A stretch of DNA of 64,000 nt. Source: Epiperipatus broadwayi. Taxonomy: Eukaryota; Onychophora; Udeonychophora; Euonychophora; Peripatidae. Every line of letters begins with the position of its first letter. Within the stretch, counting starts at the first letter, position 1. The DNA lies in contig JAQFVV010000229.1 of assembly GCA_028023455.1 (NCBI GenBank), positions 1,054,501 to 1,118,500 on the forward strand. Direction: 5' to 3'. The position numbers and the translations under genes are program-made. The notes under the pieces were generated by a model. The model was not told where the DNA came from. It saw only the letters and a list, made by a program, of their open reading frames with translations, and made no database searches. This document shows positions 11,640 through 23,089 of the stretch, piece after piece.

Positions 11640-14600
11640 AAATCATTAATAACTTTATTCCATTGTGGGTGATTTACAATCTTTTGAATCAAATCAATTT
11701 GACATTTAGGTAGGTAAGATCAAACATCATTTGATTCTTATAATATTATAATCATCCTGCTAATCTTTGATCCCATGTAGGATGGTCATTCACTACTCGC
11801 TCTAACCATTGGCTTAGTCTAACAAAGTAATTTATAATTATTTTGCTATGATCATCCTGCTGATCGATCCTTCTATTCCCTGACTTTAACTTGCCTACCT
11901 TACTCCATGGTGATGCATCATGATTTACTGACTGCCACCTTTAGGTACAAAATCCCCCCTTTGCATTACCAGTATTTATGATAACAATAGTCATTCATAC
12001 AAGAGGTTTAGTCAGATATGCAGAATAACAAATAATAATAATAACCAAGTGAGCATTTAATATTTTATAGATAAAATCTCACCTCAACACCAGTCAGTCA
12101 TCCAGTTCTTTAGATGGTAGGTTTAGGGATCAGCATCTATATTTTATTACAATCAAAAATTATAGTAATTGACCTAGAGACTCCCTTTCTTACATAATTA
12201 TAATTGATGATTATAGGGATGGATCATCAATTCTTCCAATAAAAAAAAAAAAATAACAAAAAGTTATACAACAAAGAAATATGGATTCTATATGATACAT
12301 ATATAATTTGAATAGATAGTAAGATGGCTGGTTCTTTCTAGATTAGGAAAATTGCTGGATCTTGGGAGTTGATAATTCATTTGATGTTGTCTAGTCATCC
12401 TCTAGGTAATTGACAGTGGAGAGATTATGTTCCTTTGTTTACTGCTGTTTTCTCCATGAATCTAATGAATATTGGCACTTGCTGGTGATAATGAAGATAT
12501 TACTGATGTTATTAGCTTATAAAGTCTAATTATTCATAGGCATATGGCTGGCAGCTCTACAATGTTTAATGAGTTTCCTCCCCCCCCCCCAATCCTTTTG
12601 TATTGCTTATTATTTATTAGAATTAATAAAAATTTACATGCATTATACTCTTGGAATTATTAACATAAGTCTTTTCTATGAAAATATATTATTCCTTTGA
12701 TCTCTATAAATTTCTTTTTTTTTAATAATTTCTAATAACTTTTCAAAATCATTTGTTTTTTTTTTACAAAATTATCAAATCATAAATCAAACATTAGTTT
12801 CATTTTAAGTATTAGTTTAATGTGTGTTGATAGTTTTAAAAAATATTATTCCATTTTTTTTCTTCATTAAAACAAAAACAAATTCTGTTTCTTCTTTTTT
12901 TTTATTCTCAGTCTATGTCACATCACATTATATATATATTGCTATATTTCCATTGTTCACGTGATTTTATTTTGTTTAGTCTCTAATATTTTTTTATTAT
13001 TTTTTTTAAAAGTTAATAATGTAATAACTTACGTTTAGATCCCATTTTTCTTTATTACTCTTTTATATCAAATTCAGGAATTTGGTGAATTGAGCATCAA
13101 TTACTCTTATTTTGTAGTCAATAGACTTAACACAACAAAAAGAAATAAAAAAAAGATGATGTCACAATCTACTTATAATATAATTAATGTTATATTTTTT
13201 TTACATAACAAAGAGTGTTAATAAATGCATTATACCATTAATTAAGTATATTTTGTTTCAGATCCTCTTTTTTTCTAATAAGTTGGACCCGTACTCTTGC
13301 ACATTATGTCTAAATAATTTATTATCAAATTCAAAAGATGATTCTGCTTATTCTATTCTATTACTGATGCCTACTGTAAAATGGAGACCATGAGATATTT
13401 TTTAGTGTTGTTCAGATGAATATTTACATTTAAGTTGTCATTGCAGAATATTTTATTACTAATATAAATAAAAATGGTGATTTTCTAAGTATCAGAAGAC
13501 AAGAATAAATAAGTAGAAGCAATCCCTATGTTTAGATAATGGTTTGTTTATGCTTTCTTTAGCTACCAGAAAAATTTGTGTCTGTTTACCACCAAAAAAA
13601 CCTCATGATATATTATTATTTCTACTTATAATATATTGGAGTGAAATTTTTATGAGTTGGATAGTTTTATCAAAGCATTTCTTGATCCATTGATTATTTT
13701 ACATAGATGAATCAAAGTTTTAAAGTATTTGAGCATTTATGGAAATTGTATTCATCCCATGACACAGACACTGTTCTTAATATTGGCATTGTTTAAATTG
13801 ATAATTTTGTAATTTATACAATTCACACAACAAATATTGATTTGAAGAAATCAAAGTTATGTGGCACACTTCTAATGATTTCTCCATTTTTCTGATTTAA
13901 ACATTATTGAATCTCTGTGTGCTATTCATGAACAATAAGTGAATAATAATTATCTTCATCTAATATTTATCAAAGGTCATTATATGTTTTTCTTTACAAT
14001 TAATGGCTTTATACTTTTCTATACACATTTTAAGTATCACATGATGCTATAGTTACATAAAATACAAAATGTTTTTAAGAACACTTCTCTTCAGCCTATT
14101 TATACAGTTATCTACTGTAAGCTTATAAAAGGCTATAATATCATCTTTCCAGACCAGTTTCTACGTTTTATCTTTTTCACTGAGAATTAAGATATGAAGC
14201 TGGTAATAATGTACTTATAGAACATACAACAATATTTCACTTCATTATTTTGCTCTTCAAAGTATATAAGAAAATTGTATAACACTTTTTGTTATTAATG
14301 CAAATGATAATCTTAACCATGTTAATATAGTGTCATGGATGTCCATACTATTTTGTCTATCTCATATATATATGTTTAAAAATAAAATATGCATACATTA
14401 AAATATTTAAGAAAATCATTAAATATCAATGCATTTTGCTTTTCAGCAGGTTCATCATATTTATGAATTTCTATTATAACTTTTATTATAAAATATATAT
14501 GGTATTTGATATATGAGGATATACATATATATTAATTTTTTTTTATTTTTACATTTTGCGATTATTATTAGATAGTAATTTATATATTGTTCTTAATAAC

Positions 14601-15250
14601 GAATTATCTTAAACATTACTAAAGAACTATTTGTTTACTTTTCTCTAAGTAGAACTACGATCATTTGTTGAAGGTCGGTAGTCATTAAAATATATTTTGC
14701 TTAGAAGGTCAACTAATATTAAGAAACAATAATTCTAATTGTTGTGTTTTGTTTGAATATGTTTTAAAGATAATAATAAAATAGATAGTAATCGTTCTGA
14801 ACAAAGAAAAATTATTAGTTTTGAACCTATAGATAAATTAATTGTAAAAATAAATCTTACTAAATATTTAGTCTTTGCAATTTATTAAAATTTTAATTAA
14901 TTTAATTGCGTTATATAAAATGATTATTATAAATATATTTATTACACAATTAGAGTTTTAACTTTAATTTTTTTTATCCAATATAATATTTTTATTGTTA
15001 AATATAATTAAAGATAAAATATATCTATTTATAGGAGAAATAAAGATAAAAATATATATTGTGTGCCTACTGATATTTAAAAAATATCTAAAGAAGTACC
15101 AGTCCTGTATTAGTATAAATACATTCGGCTGTTGATCTCAAACTACAACAGTAATCACATTTGACAGAAAGTGAAATGATCTTCTTAAACGAGGCTTAAC
15201 TCCAACTAACTAATAACAGTCATTGACCTAGAGTATCATCTTCTATCTAT
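11640..15250. other. AT-rich stretch, no gene seen
   Basis: Contains a C10 run at 12580-12590 and many A/T homopolymers. On the minus strand 13.4-14.3 kb carries broken frames with a vaguely transposase-like look, but no motif I can name. Confidence 0.45.
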
Positions 15251-15300
15251 ATTTTTTCCTACATTTTTTTTTTTGCATTGCTATTGTCATTGAGTTAATT

Positions 15301-15460
15301 TCTTAAACACTTCAACAATAGTACTTTTCATATCAAAACTTTATTCTTACAGTTTTAACTATCCTGCAGTCATCAATTCTGATGATGTCTGGAAAACAAT
15401 GGAAACTGTAAGGATAAAGTTTTGATATAAAAAATAATATTGTTGAAGTGTTTAAGAAAG
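15301..15460. mobile_element. Penelope-like fold-back remnant (inverted termini)
   Basis: Two arms, 15301-15357 and 15401-15459, are inverted copies with a 43-bp spacer. On the minus strand the left arm runs into gactgcaggatagttaaaac, strikingly like the gactgcaggtcagtcgaaac core of the PLE terminus at 42.0/43.96 kb. The right arm has ctgatgat then ggaaac on the plus strand. This suggests both arms are decayed PLE terminal repeats, each with a ruined hammerhead core. There is no coding sequence. Confidence 0.45.
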
Positions 15461-15469
15461 TTGAAAATT

Positions 15470-17540
15470 GGTATATATAAAAATAGAAAGAAATACATAA
15501 AAAAATGAAGAAGGAAATTAACTCACTGAATTAAGTTAGTATAGAATTCAGTCATTATCTTTTGTGCCATTAATCATCTCTTTGCACTAGTTGTGGGAGT
15601 AAAATTGTGTTCTTGTGCAATAAGGTGTAAATGTTTAATTATTGGTGGCTACAATTCTAATTTTAGTTCTTTTCTTTATTCAAATGTATAATAATATAAA
15701 TATGCAAACACCTTTACATTAAGAAAGCAGTAGTGGTGATAACTAATGTGTCACTTTGAAAATAGATTTTGAATAAGAATTTCACTTGGCAACTGATTGT
15801 ACTCTTGGGCATTCCTGTTTAGGGATTCCTGTGTCTACCACAAAAGGAAAAGAACTACATCATTATATTATGTTAATTTTTTTATTATATATATATCAGT
15901 TGTGATAAGAATAATGTCAAAAAATTAAAATAGTAATAATAAAGATAAATATTTCATTTTTTTCTTGATGTGAATACATGGATCATCTTAACTTTGTCTT
16001 TTAGAAATTTTGTAAGATTTGATTGGAAATTAGTTTTTATTATGCTAGGTATCAAAGTTTATTCTTTTCAGTTTTTGATATTCCCTATTGTTACATCTGG
16101 TGGAAATTTTCAAAAATGTTAAACCTTTCACTTCTTTATTTTATACTAAAAGTCAATAAATTGGAACTGATTTTTTTTTCTAATTTAATTTTATGAATGA
16201 ATAAAATTCTAAAAAAATCAGGCATGATTTTTTTAAATATTTAACAACTGGTTAGTAAATAATGGAAATATCACAATGCAATTTAATGTAACCACTCTTT
16301 CAAAAAACGAACAAATTATTTTTTATTTAAATTTTTTTAATGCAAATGAACAAAGATGGATTTGTGACAAATCTATCAAAGTCTGCTTTTAAATATGATA
16401 TTTGTTTTATAATTATAGAAATATTTATAAAATCCTATGACAATAAGAGTTACGATAACAGTAAAATATCAATCTAAAATAGCAGAACTACCACACTTTT
16501 TCTGAGGAAAACACCTAATAAATCTCAGTGAATATCTGATTTTTTCAAGTTAAGATTGATATAAATGCTTTTAGTAAAATTCATCTTTCAAATGAAGTTT
16601 AATTGAACAGGAAGATAATTACAAATTTGTTTTGGAAGTACAGACTATAAAGTAAAAGGAAACAGTATGTTAAATTTGCTATGGGATCTAATTTGTTAAT
16701 TTTTAATTTTAAAATTCTAGATGCATCTATAAAGAGCTAATAATCTGTACACATTTTATAAACACTAAGTTCATAAAAATAGAGCTTTTTTATGTATAAT
16801 GTTATTGCCTCAATACTACAAAAAGTTTATCCTTTTAGAGATCTTAATACATATTTTGATATGAACAATAAATTATGTCTCAAAGTTATTATAAAAATGG
16901 CTATGGCTCTATCAATCCTAATGATTTGGTTAATGAATTTATTTACAATAGATACATTGATTATGACCAACACTTTGATAGGTCAAAAACCAAACTATGA
17001 AAAAAATTTGATGCATCCACATTCAAATGAATGATATATAAATTGTATTGTATTAGAAATTGGAAGGTAAAAGAAGTTAATTATATGAGTTTTTGTAGGT
17101 CAATATTATAGGACTATCATAAATTAATATGTTGCTGCAATAAAATGATAGATGTATTCAAAAATTAGTTTTATTCTAAATATATTGTTAAAAAATTGTA
17201 TATGTGCTGTTTTAAAAAACAGTGACTGACATTAAATTTTAATACCGTGAAACATGAAAATTGTCTCTTTATATTTTCAATTTTGTCGTGTTACTAAATT
17301 ATGTTTTTAAGGAATGTATTTAAATTGATTCGTTTTTTGATAATGACTGTATTATTGATGACATGGATAAAAAACATGTAACAGTCTATATTTTAGCAAG
17401 CAACAAAATAAAAGTGTTGCTTCATACATGATATAAGAATTTGAAAACTAAAGTTTATTTACTAACAAAAAAGTATATAAGTATGGCAGGTAAATTACAA
17501 TAGCAAAGTGCAGATGTAGTATTTGCTGATTGAAATCATT
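15470..17540. other. AT-rich stretch, no gene seen
   Basis: The 80-codon frame at 16792-17034 is low in complexity and has no recognisable motif. No structured repeat was found. Confidence 0.5.
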
Positions 17541-17559
17541 TTAGTTCTATTTTGATCTA

Positions 17560-17800
17560 TTGCATGTAATCTTATTAATCAAAATCGACAAAACTAAAGA
17601 AAATATTGCAACTAGAGCACTGCAACATCGATACATATACACTAGAATGCGAACTAAAGCCAAGAGTAGCTCAATATTTGTAGAGCATGAAAGGGTCTTT
17701 GGCCACAAGAGCGCAATGATGGAAACGCAAAGTGAAGGAAGCTTGTTTTATCGCTGATGTTTCCAAACAATCAAACGAAGAGACGCCTACTTTACTATCT
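17560..17800. other. Local CpG cluster, unrecognised
   Basis: Roughly eight CpG dinucleotides fall in about 230 bp, against strong CpG scarcity in the flanks. The 65-codon plus frame at 17560-17757 covers most of it but is not recognisable. It could be an exon, a promoter or a young repeat end. Confidence 0.3.
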
Positions 17801-18532
17801 CTAAAAAGTGGACTATTTAAACATTATTGAATAAATTTGCATACATTACTATGGCATTCACTAATTACCATTGAAAAGAGCTATGAATATGGAAACATAG
17901 AATTCCTAAAAGCACTTAACTTATGAATTGTGATGTATAGCTTCATTAATTTTGTATAAAACGCAAGCTTAGTATTATAAATCAATATCATTATTTTATA
18001 TGGTAATTGTAAGAAATTTAAAATTATGAGAGAAGTATTTTCATTTGAGTATTTAAATGATTAAGTTTAATAATATATTTCTTTAATTAATTTATTTGGG
18101 CAAAAAAATTCATATTGATGAAGTTAAACAAGTTTTTTGTAATCTCAAAAATGGAATGATTGAAAACACTTCTAAAATACCTGGATAAATTTTAAAAGTA
18201 TAGTGATGACAATTTACTAATAAAATTAATGATTTTTTTAAAAACATATGAACTCCCAAAATTATGCCATCTGATCTTAAAGATACTTCCTATGTTACAT
18301 TTTATACAAATACAAAAGATAGAAAAACTGAAGTAATTGTCGTGGTAGATCTGTTACTGCAAAAATATTTTCGAGAATTTTATTTAATAAAATGTTTTCA
18401 GTCATAGACTCAGTATAGTTTTAAAAAATGATAATACCAAATACATGGTTTATACATATATATATATATATATATAATCAAAACTACCCCAAATCTAAAA
18501 TTAAACCAGACCAGCATAAAAATAATATTAAA

Positions 18533-18576
18533 ACACAACCTAAGGTTTCACTGCTACAAGCAGACTTCTCAAGTGT
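18533..18576 (-). ncRNA. Hammerhead-like fold, left arm (U3/A8 core)
   Basis: This is the inverted twin of the fold at 18895-18938 and is identical to it over this interval. It lies about 40 bases downstream of the endonuclease stop on the coding strand, the place expected for a PLE terminal-repeat ribozyme. Confidence 0.55.
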
Positions 18577-18615
18577 AAAGAACTACAAAAAAACTACACA
18601 ACATATATACTATTA

Positions 18616-18823
18616 ACAACTACCCACAAATCCATTCACTTCGCATCCACCCTTAATATTAAAAGAACTCTTAAATAAGTTAATTGCTTCAGAATAATAA
18701 ATTTTCAATAATAAAGACTCTTTAATTCTTTTGATTTCATTTCTCTCAAAGAAGACAACTTTAGCTTCATCAAAATCAATAGTGTGGCCTGTATCTTTTT
18801 CATGGACATACGCAGCAGAGTTT
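18616..18823 (-). pseudogene. GIY-YIG endonuclease C-terminal fragment (PLE)
   Basis: The minus-strand frame from 18823 downward reads HEKDTGHTIDFDEAKVV, then a KRIKESLLLK-like stretch, and ends at a stop near 18616. The H...HT.DF...(A/T)K...E....R..ES pattern is typical of the C-terminal half of PLE GIY-YIG domains, where the glutamate in (K)ES/EA is a catalytic residue. The GIY and YIG strands and all of the reverse transcriptase are missing, so this is a truncated 3' end of an element. Confidence 0.75.
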
Positions 18824-18894
18824 GATGCGAAGTGAATGGATTTGTGGGTAGTTGTTAATAGTATATATATTGTGTAGTTTTTTTGTAGTTCTTT

Positions 18895-18938
18895 ACACTT
18901 GAGAAGTCTGCTTGTAGCAGTGAAACCTTAGGTTGTGT
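18895..18938 (+). ncRNA. Hammerhead-like fold, right arm (U3/A8 core)
   Basis: Helix I pairs ACAC (18895-18898) with GTGT (18935-18938). The core is TTGAGAA (18899-18905) plus one extra purine, where the canonical form is CUGANGA. Helix II is CTGC/GCAG (18908-18911, 18917-18920). GAAA is at 18922-18925. Helix III is ACC (18925-18927) with GGT (18931-18933), and the predicted cleavage is after T18934. C3 and G8 are replaced by U and A. Confidence 0.55.
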
Positions 18939-19049
18939 TTTAATATTATTTTTATGCTGGTCTGGTTTAATTTTAGATTTGGGGTAGTTTTGATTTTATA
19001 TTGACTAGTTTAGCTTTATGCTTGTAATGTTTATATATATATATAAAAT

Positions 19050-20060
19050 ATACAAACCATTATACAATTACAAATATCCAGTAACGCCCTCTGTTTAAAG
19101 ATCTATATCTCAATAATAGCAAACCTTAAAATGATACCACTTTAAGGTTGTATGCTAAACGATGTTAAATATTGAAATACAGACCTACTCAAACACAGAG
19201 CATGAAATTTTTTTTAAATAAGCAAACGATCTTAAATTTTTGCTAATAAACTAACAAGTTTGGGAGGAATTTAAAGATTAAAATCTAATGTTTAGTTTGT
19301 CTTTAATAACTTTGTAAACTTGTTAGTTTATTAGCAAAAATTTAAGATCGTTTGCTTATTTAAAAAAAATTTCATGCTCTGTGTTTGAGTAGGTCTGTAT
19401 TTCAATATTTAACATCGTTGAGCATACAACCTTAAAGTGGTATCATTTTAAGGTTTGCTATTATTGAGATATAAATCTTTAAACAGAGGGTGTTACTGGA
19501 TATTTGTAATTGTATAATGGTTTGTATATTTTCTATAATTATTTCAGTTAGTGTTAACAGTAACTTTCTTTTCATATATATATATACTTTTAAACAGAGA
19601 GCATTACTGGATATTTGTAATTGTATAATGGTTTATATATTTGTAAGATTATTTCAGTTAGTGTTAATGGTAATTTTCTTTTCATTTATGGTTTGGGAGG
19701 GAGGGCTATTTAAAGATTAAAATCTAATGTTTAGTTGTCTTTAATAAGTTTGTAAACATGTTAGTTTATTAGCAAAATTTAAGATTGTTTGCTTATTTAA
19801 AATTTCATGCTATGTGTTTAAGTTGGTTTGTATTTCAATATCATTTAGCATGCAACTTCAAAGTGGTATCATTTTGAAGTTCCCTATTATTGAGATATAG
19901 ACTTTTAAAAGAGGGCATTACTGGATATTGGTAATTATATAATAGTTTATATATTTGTATAATTATTTCAGTTAGTGTTAACGGTAACTTTCTTTTCATA
20001 TATATATAAATGACATTATCTGGGTTCATCCATGTATAATTTATTGTATTAGAAATATAT
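19050..20060 (-). repeat. PLE-type terminal repeats in inverted and direct copies
   Basis: 19050-19255 is a near-perfect inverted copy of about 19310-19520. A further direct partial copy follows from about 19590 to 20000. Shared landmarks are ttactggatatttgtaattg, ttagtttattagcaaaa, gtttgcttattt and tcatttagcatgcaac-like text. The short string attatttcagttagtgttaa is repeated at about 19540, 19650 and 19965. The set lies just 3' of the minus-strand GIY-YIG remnant at 20.2-20.5 kb, so I read it as the terminal repeats of that element. I see no hammerhead core here. Confidence 0.7.
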
Positions 20061-20225
20061 ATCAACTAACACCAGCCATCAACTGAATAATAAATATTAT
20101 AAAAACAGTTGTGCAGGAGATGTAATCAGTGGTGTACAACAAGATTAAAAGATTCACCAGTATAAAACAAGTATTATTTAGATTAATAGTATTCAAAATA
20201 TTATTTCAAATAGAATGTATTTTAT

Positions 20226-20495
20226 TTATATCACCATGTTTGTTGATACAACATGGCCTTTTAAAGATCTTAGTAGCTTCTCTGATCTTATGATTTTGGA
20301 GAGAGTCACATCTAGAAAGTATCTGGTACTAGAAAAATTAATAGTATGATGCATATTCATAGAATTTGAGTGAGAGTGGTCATTATGAGCACTGTTTAAC
20401 TGCATTGATTTGTTTATCTCTTCTGGCATTGGTGTGGTGATTGTTCATACCTGTATAAAAATCTTTACAGATATCACTTGAAATTTCATAAACTA
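20226..20495 (-). pseudogene. GIY-YIG endonuclease remnant (PLE), frameshifted
   Basis: In one minus frame (about 20492 to 20410) the text reads VYEISSDICKDFYTG, matching the GIY...C..C...Y(I/V)G start of a PLE endonuclease. After a frame change near 20410 the next frame (20429 to 20226) gives HHTINFSSTRY and then KIIRSEKLL, matching the H.INF..T...E C-terminal half. One cysteine appears lost (SDIC), and there is at least one frameshift. The order after the RT fragment upstream is correct for a PLE. Confidence 0.65.
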
Positions 20496-20497
20496 CA

Positions 20498-20743
20498 TTA
20501 ATTCAAGAGGTATTGGATCTCTAGTCTTGGAAAGAATGTTATTATTTTTTGGAAAATAGTGCATGCTGTTTGTGTTTTATAATGTTTTAGAATATGTACA
20601 ATATTGTCTAATAGTTGTTTATTCTTCATCTTTCCATCTGTTTCTGTTTCTATTGTATATTTAATACAATGATGTACATTGTTTGTGTGTAAAGAAATCA
20701 TATAATTTATCTTCATCATGTTACCAGATGATAAATGTGTCAT
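20498..20743 (-). pseudogene. Reverse transcriptase fragment (PLE), degenerate
   Basis: The minus frame contains VHHCIKYTIETETDGK followed by LLDNIV. This resembles the HPNIKFT.E.E.dG.(L/I)PFLD.. segment after the catalytic YxDD of Penelope-like reverse transcriptases. The catalytic palm itself is not present. It lies directly upstream of the GIY-YIG remnant on the same strand, so both belong to one 5'-truncated, inactive element. Confidence 0.6.
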
Positions 20744-21424
20744 TTATATAATAACTAATTTTAAATTTTGCACACTCACACGTCATATTTAAAGTAATAG
20801 CACATTATCGGAGTTTGACTTCCATCTAATAATTTTAATATTTTTAGTGCTTTATAATAGTACTGTAATAGATTTTATACAATAAAAAGTTCATAATTCA
20901 CTTAAAATCAGGATTTCCCCATTTTATATACACACATTAAATTTTACAAGATTATAATGTAAATGTGTTCAAACATTATAAATGCCTATACTATGTATGT
21001 TGTTGTTTTTGCATTTTAAATCACATTCTATTTTTGCTTTTTAAAAAAAGGAGTACATAATCAATTAATCATTTAGGGTCTGCAAGTTTATTTTTAAAAG
21101 GTGAGTAGTAGCATGGGCACAATTAAAATTTGACAATTAAAAATTAGCATCTGATTTTTAATTGTAATTAACAATTTAAAAATTATGTAATGTGAACTGA
21201 AATTAATGTGATGCACAACAATGAAATTTGATTTAAATGAAATTGAAAATTAAAAAATTAAAGACAAAAATAAGAATTTAATTTTTAATTGTTAGTTTTA
21301 ATTAAATTTTGCCCAACAGTGATGAGTTGGTATCTTTTTATTATCATAAGTCTAAGTTCTTATTTTTATTTTAAACTTATAGTTTACCCTAATGGAGTGG
21401 ATAAACACCCAATAAAATGAATTT

Positions 21425-21977
21425 TTTTGGAAACAAAAATTCCAATTTTAGATCACTTAGCGAAATGAGAAGGATCAACAGTGATTGGAAAACATTTTAG
21501 TTTGGGTGAGTCCACTATAAGAGCAATTAATAAAATGAAGTTGGTGCTAGTTGTATTTCCTCTTGTGATGAATCTGATGTCTTACCAGTTCACAAATGAA
21601 CCTGTATATCATCAAATAGCAATAATGATTAAAATACTGTACATGTATGAAAAAATGTAAAATACTGTAAATTACACATAAAAATATATTGTTTTGAATA
21701 AAATTAAATACTGTAGTTAATAAAAAAAAAAAAGTAAAAAAAGTTAGTCTTGTATCAATTTTTTTCAAATTTGAAATTTTTTATTAGTCATATTTTATTT
21801 CTTTATTTTTTTTATGTAAATTTTAAAAATAATTTTACATTGTTGCTTTGCTTTTATGCGATTTTCGAAAATACAGTATGTATCCTCCATTTTTCAAGGT
21901 AAACTATTTTTGTGCGATTTCTTTTGTGCACATTTTCTGTGGAACCGATCTACCACATAAAATGAGACCCAGGTATG

Positions 21978-21980
<3 letters not shown>
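21425..21980 (+). mobile_element. Tigger/pogo-like DNA transposon, internally deleted remnant
   Basis: 21431-21540 encodes, with one in-frame stop, a CENP-B/Tigger-type N-terminal helix-turn-helix: ILDHLAK, then EGSTVIGKHFSLGESTIRAI. About 300-430 bp further on, 21860-21980 (gcgattttcgaaaatacagtatgtatcctcc..., ending in aaaatgagacccagg) has the character of a Tigger terminal inverted repeat. The catalytic DDE region is absent. I cannot see the left terminal repeat, so this is a decayed deletion derivative. Confidence 0.6.
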
Positions 21981-22013
<33 letters not shown>

Positions 22014-22015
22014 CA
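21973..22015 (+). repeat. (AT)n(GT)n microsatellite
   Basis: An AT then GT dinucleotide run directly precedes the LTR homology. The same arrangement precedes the solo LTR at 32.6 kb, so it may be the degenerate 5' end of the LTR. Confidence 0.85.
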
Positions 22016-22671
22016 TATATAAGGATAATGTAAACTTACAGAATGAGAATTTAAATTTGTGGAAAGACAAGGGAAGTATCTATGGTGCATGCAGGCCAAA
22101 CAGGACTATTGACTGAGTGCTGCATAAAATATAAAGATTTTACCACGAAGATGTACAGGCAGATGTATACACTTATTATATCTAGATGGACCATATATGA
22201 GCATCAGTGATGAAACCAATCATCAGAGAATTTACCAATAAAATGGACTAATTGATCCATGAAATCTGAACTGTCAATGAACTGCTCAAAAGAGGTATTG
22301 TCCAAAGTATTGTTATTTAAATAAATTGCTGTTATATAAAGTTACTATATCTTATCAGTCTCATTTCACATCATTCATTTTTCAATGATCTTCACAGGGA
22401 TCTTACATTCCTGAGCTGTGTCCAGCATAAACTGATCTGGATGAATAAGGCTGTAGTGAGTTGAAACTCTAGTAGTACTGTTTGGAAAACCAAACATAAA
22501 TTTCTAGTGGTTGTCAGTCTCTTTAATGCAACATCCTCTGATGAGCAGTAAATATTGTTGTAGAGAGTGACATCAGCATTGAGTAACTCCTGTCATTTTT
22601 TGATTCCTTCAATATGCTCATCAGTAAGCAAATCAAGCACCAGAGGGGTTGGAAACCCCACTCTGGTTACA
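22016..22671 (+). mobile_element. 5' LTR of a Ty3/gypsy-type retrotransposon
   Basis: This segment aligns with 32625-33133 along its length, except for about 190 bp (roughly 22335-22510) missing from the other copy. It ends in ...ggttaca immediately before a primer-binding-site-like sequence, as expected for an LTR. The left end is blurred by the preceding GT run. Confidence 0.75.
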
Positions 22672-22692
22672 TTTGGTGCCCAATGTGGGCCT
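22672..22692 (+). promoter_or_regulatory. Primer-binding site, tRNA-Lys type
   Basis: tggtgcccaatgtgggcc differs at about two positions from the 18-base complement of the tRNA-Lys1,2 3' end used by many retroelements. It sits two to three bases after the LTR end, the usual spacing for priming minus-strand DNA synthesis. Confidence 0.75.
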
Positions 22693-23089
22693 GATCTATG
22701 TAGCCTGCCTATAAGTATAAAAGGCTGGAAAGAAAAAAAGCAGACCAAGAAAATAAGTGAAGGCAGAAGCAAATTATAATAATGTAAGATGTTAACAGTG
22801 CACATAGTGTGGGGATATAAATGGAATAAAGAAGAGGAAAATGAGAGATAAATCAAATGAATGGTATACAAGGAATAACATAGACATAATAAAGAAGTTG
22901 GGGGTGAATTATAGTGTGGAGCAGAGAGAATCTTACTAAAGTGAGATCAATAAAAAAAATCAATAATAAAATTGTCAAAGAGTTACATATCACAAAAAGG
23001 AAGTAAATGGCATGTTAATAAAATATAGATGATAACTAGAACAAGGACAAAAATGAAGAACATGGAAGCCAAGAAGAATCTGACAAGTG

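Larger units (their letters stand above)
18476..18995 (-). mobile_element. 5'-truncated Penelope-like element with inverted 172-bp termini
   Basis: Arms 18476-18647 and 18824-18995 are inverted copies differing at one position in 172 by hand alignment. The 176-bp spacer, read on the minus strand, continues the C-terminus of a PLE GIY-YIG endonuclease, which runs into the left arm and stops there. The last roughly 30 coding bases lie inside the arm, so the right arm is an inverted duplicate of the element's 3' end. Each arm carries one hammerhead-like core downstream of the stop. Near-identity of the arms implies recent insertion or gene conversion. Confidence 0.8.

Noticed and set aside
13400-14300. 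Transposase on the minus strand
   Set aside because: Broken frames with no DDE, zinc-finger or hAT motif I can point to.
22593-22871. Open frames across the LTR end and primer site
   Set aside because: They cross the LTR/primer-site junction and have no protein-like motif.
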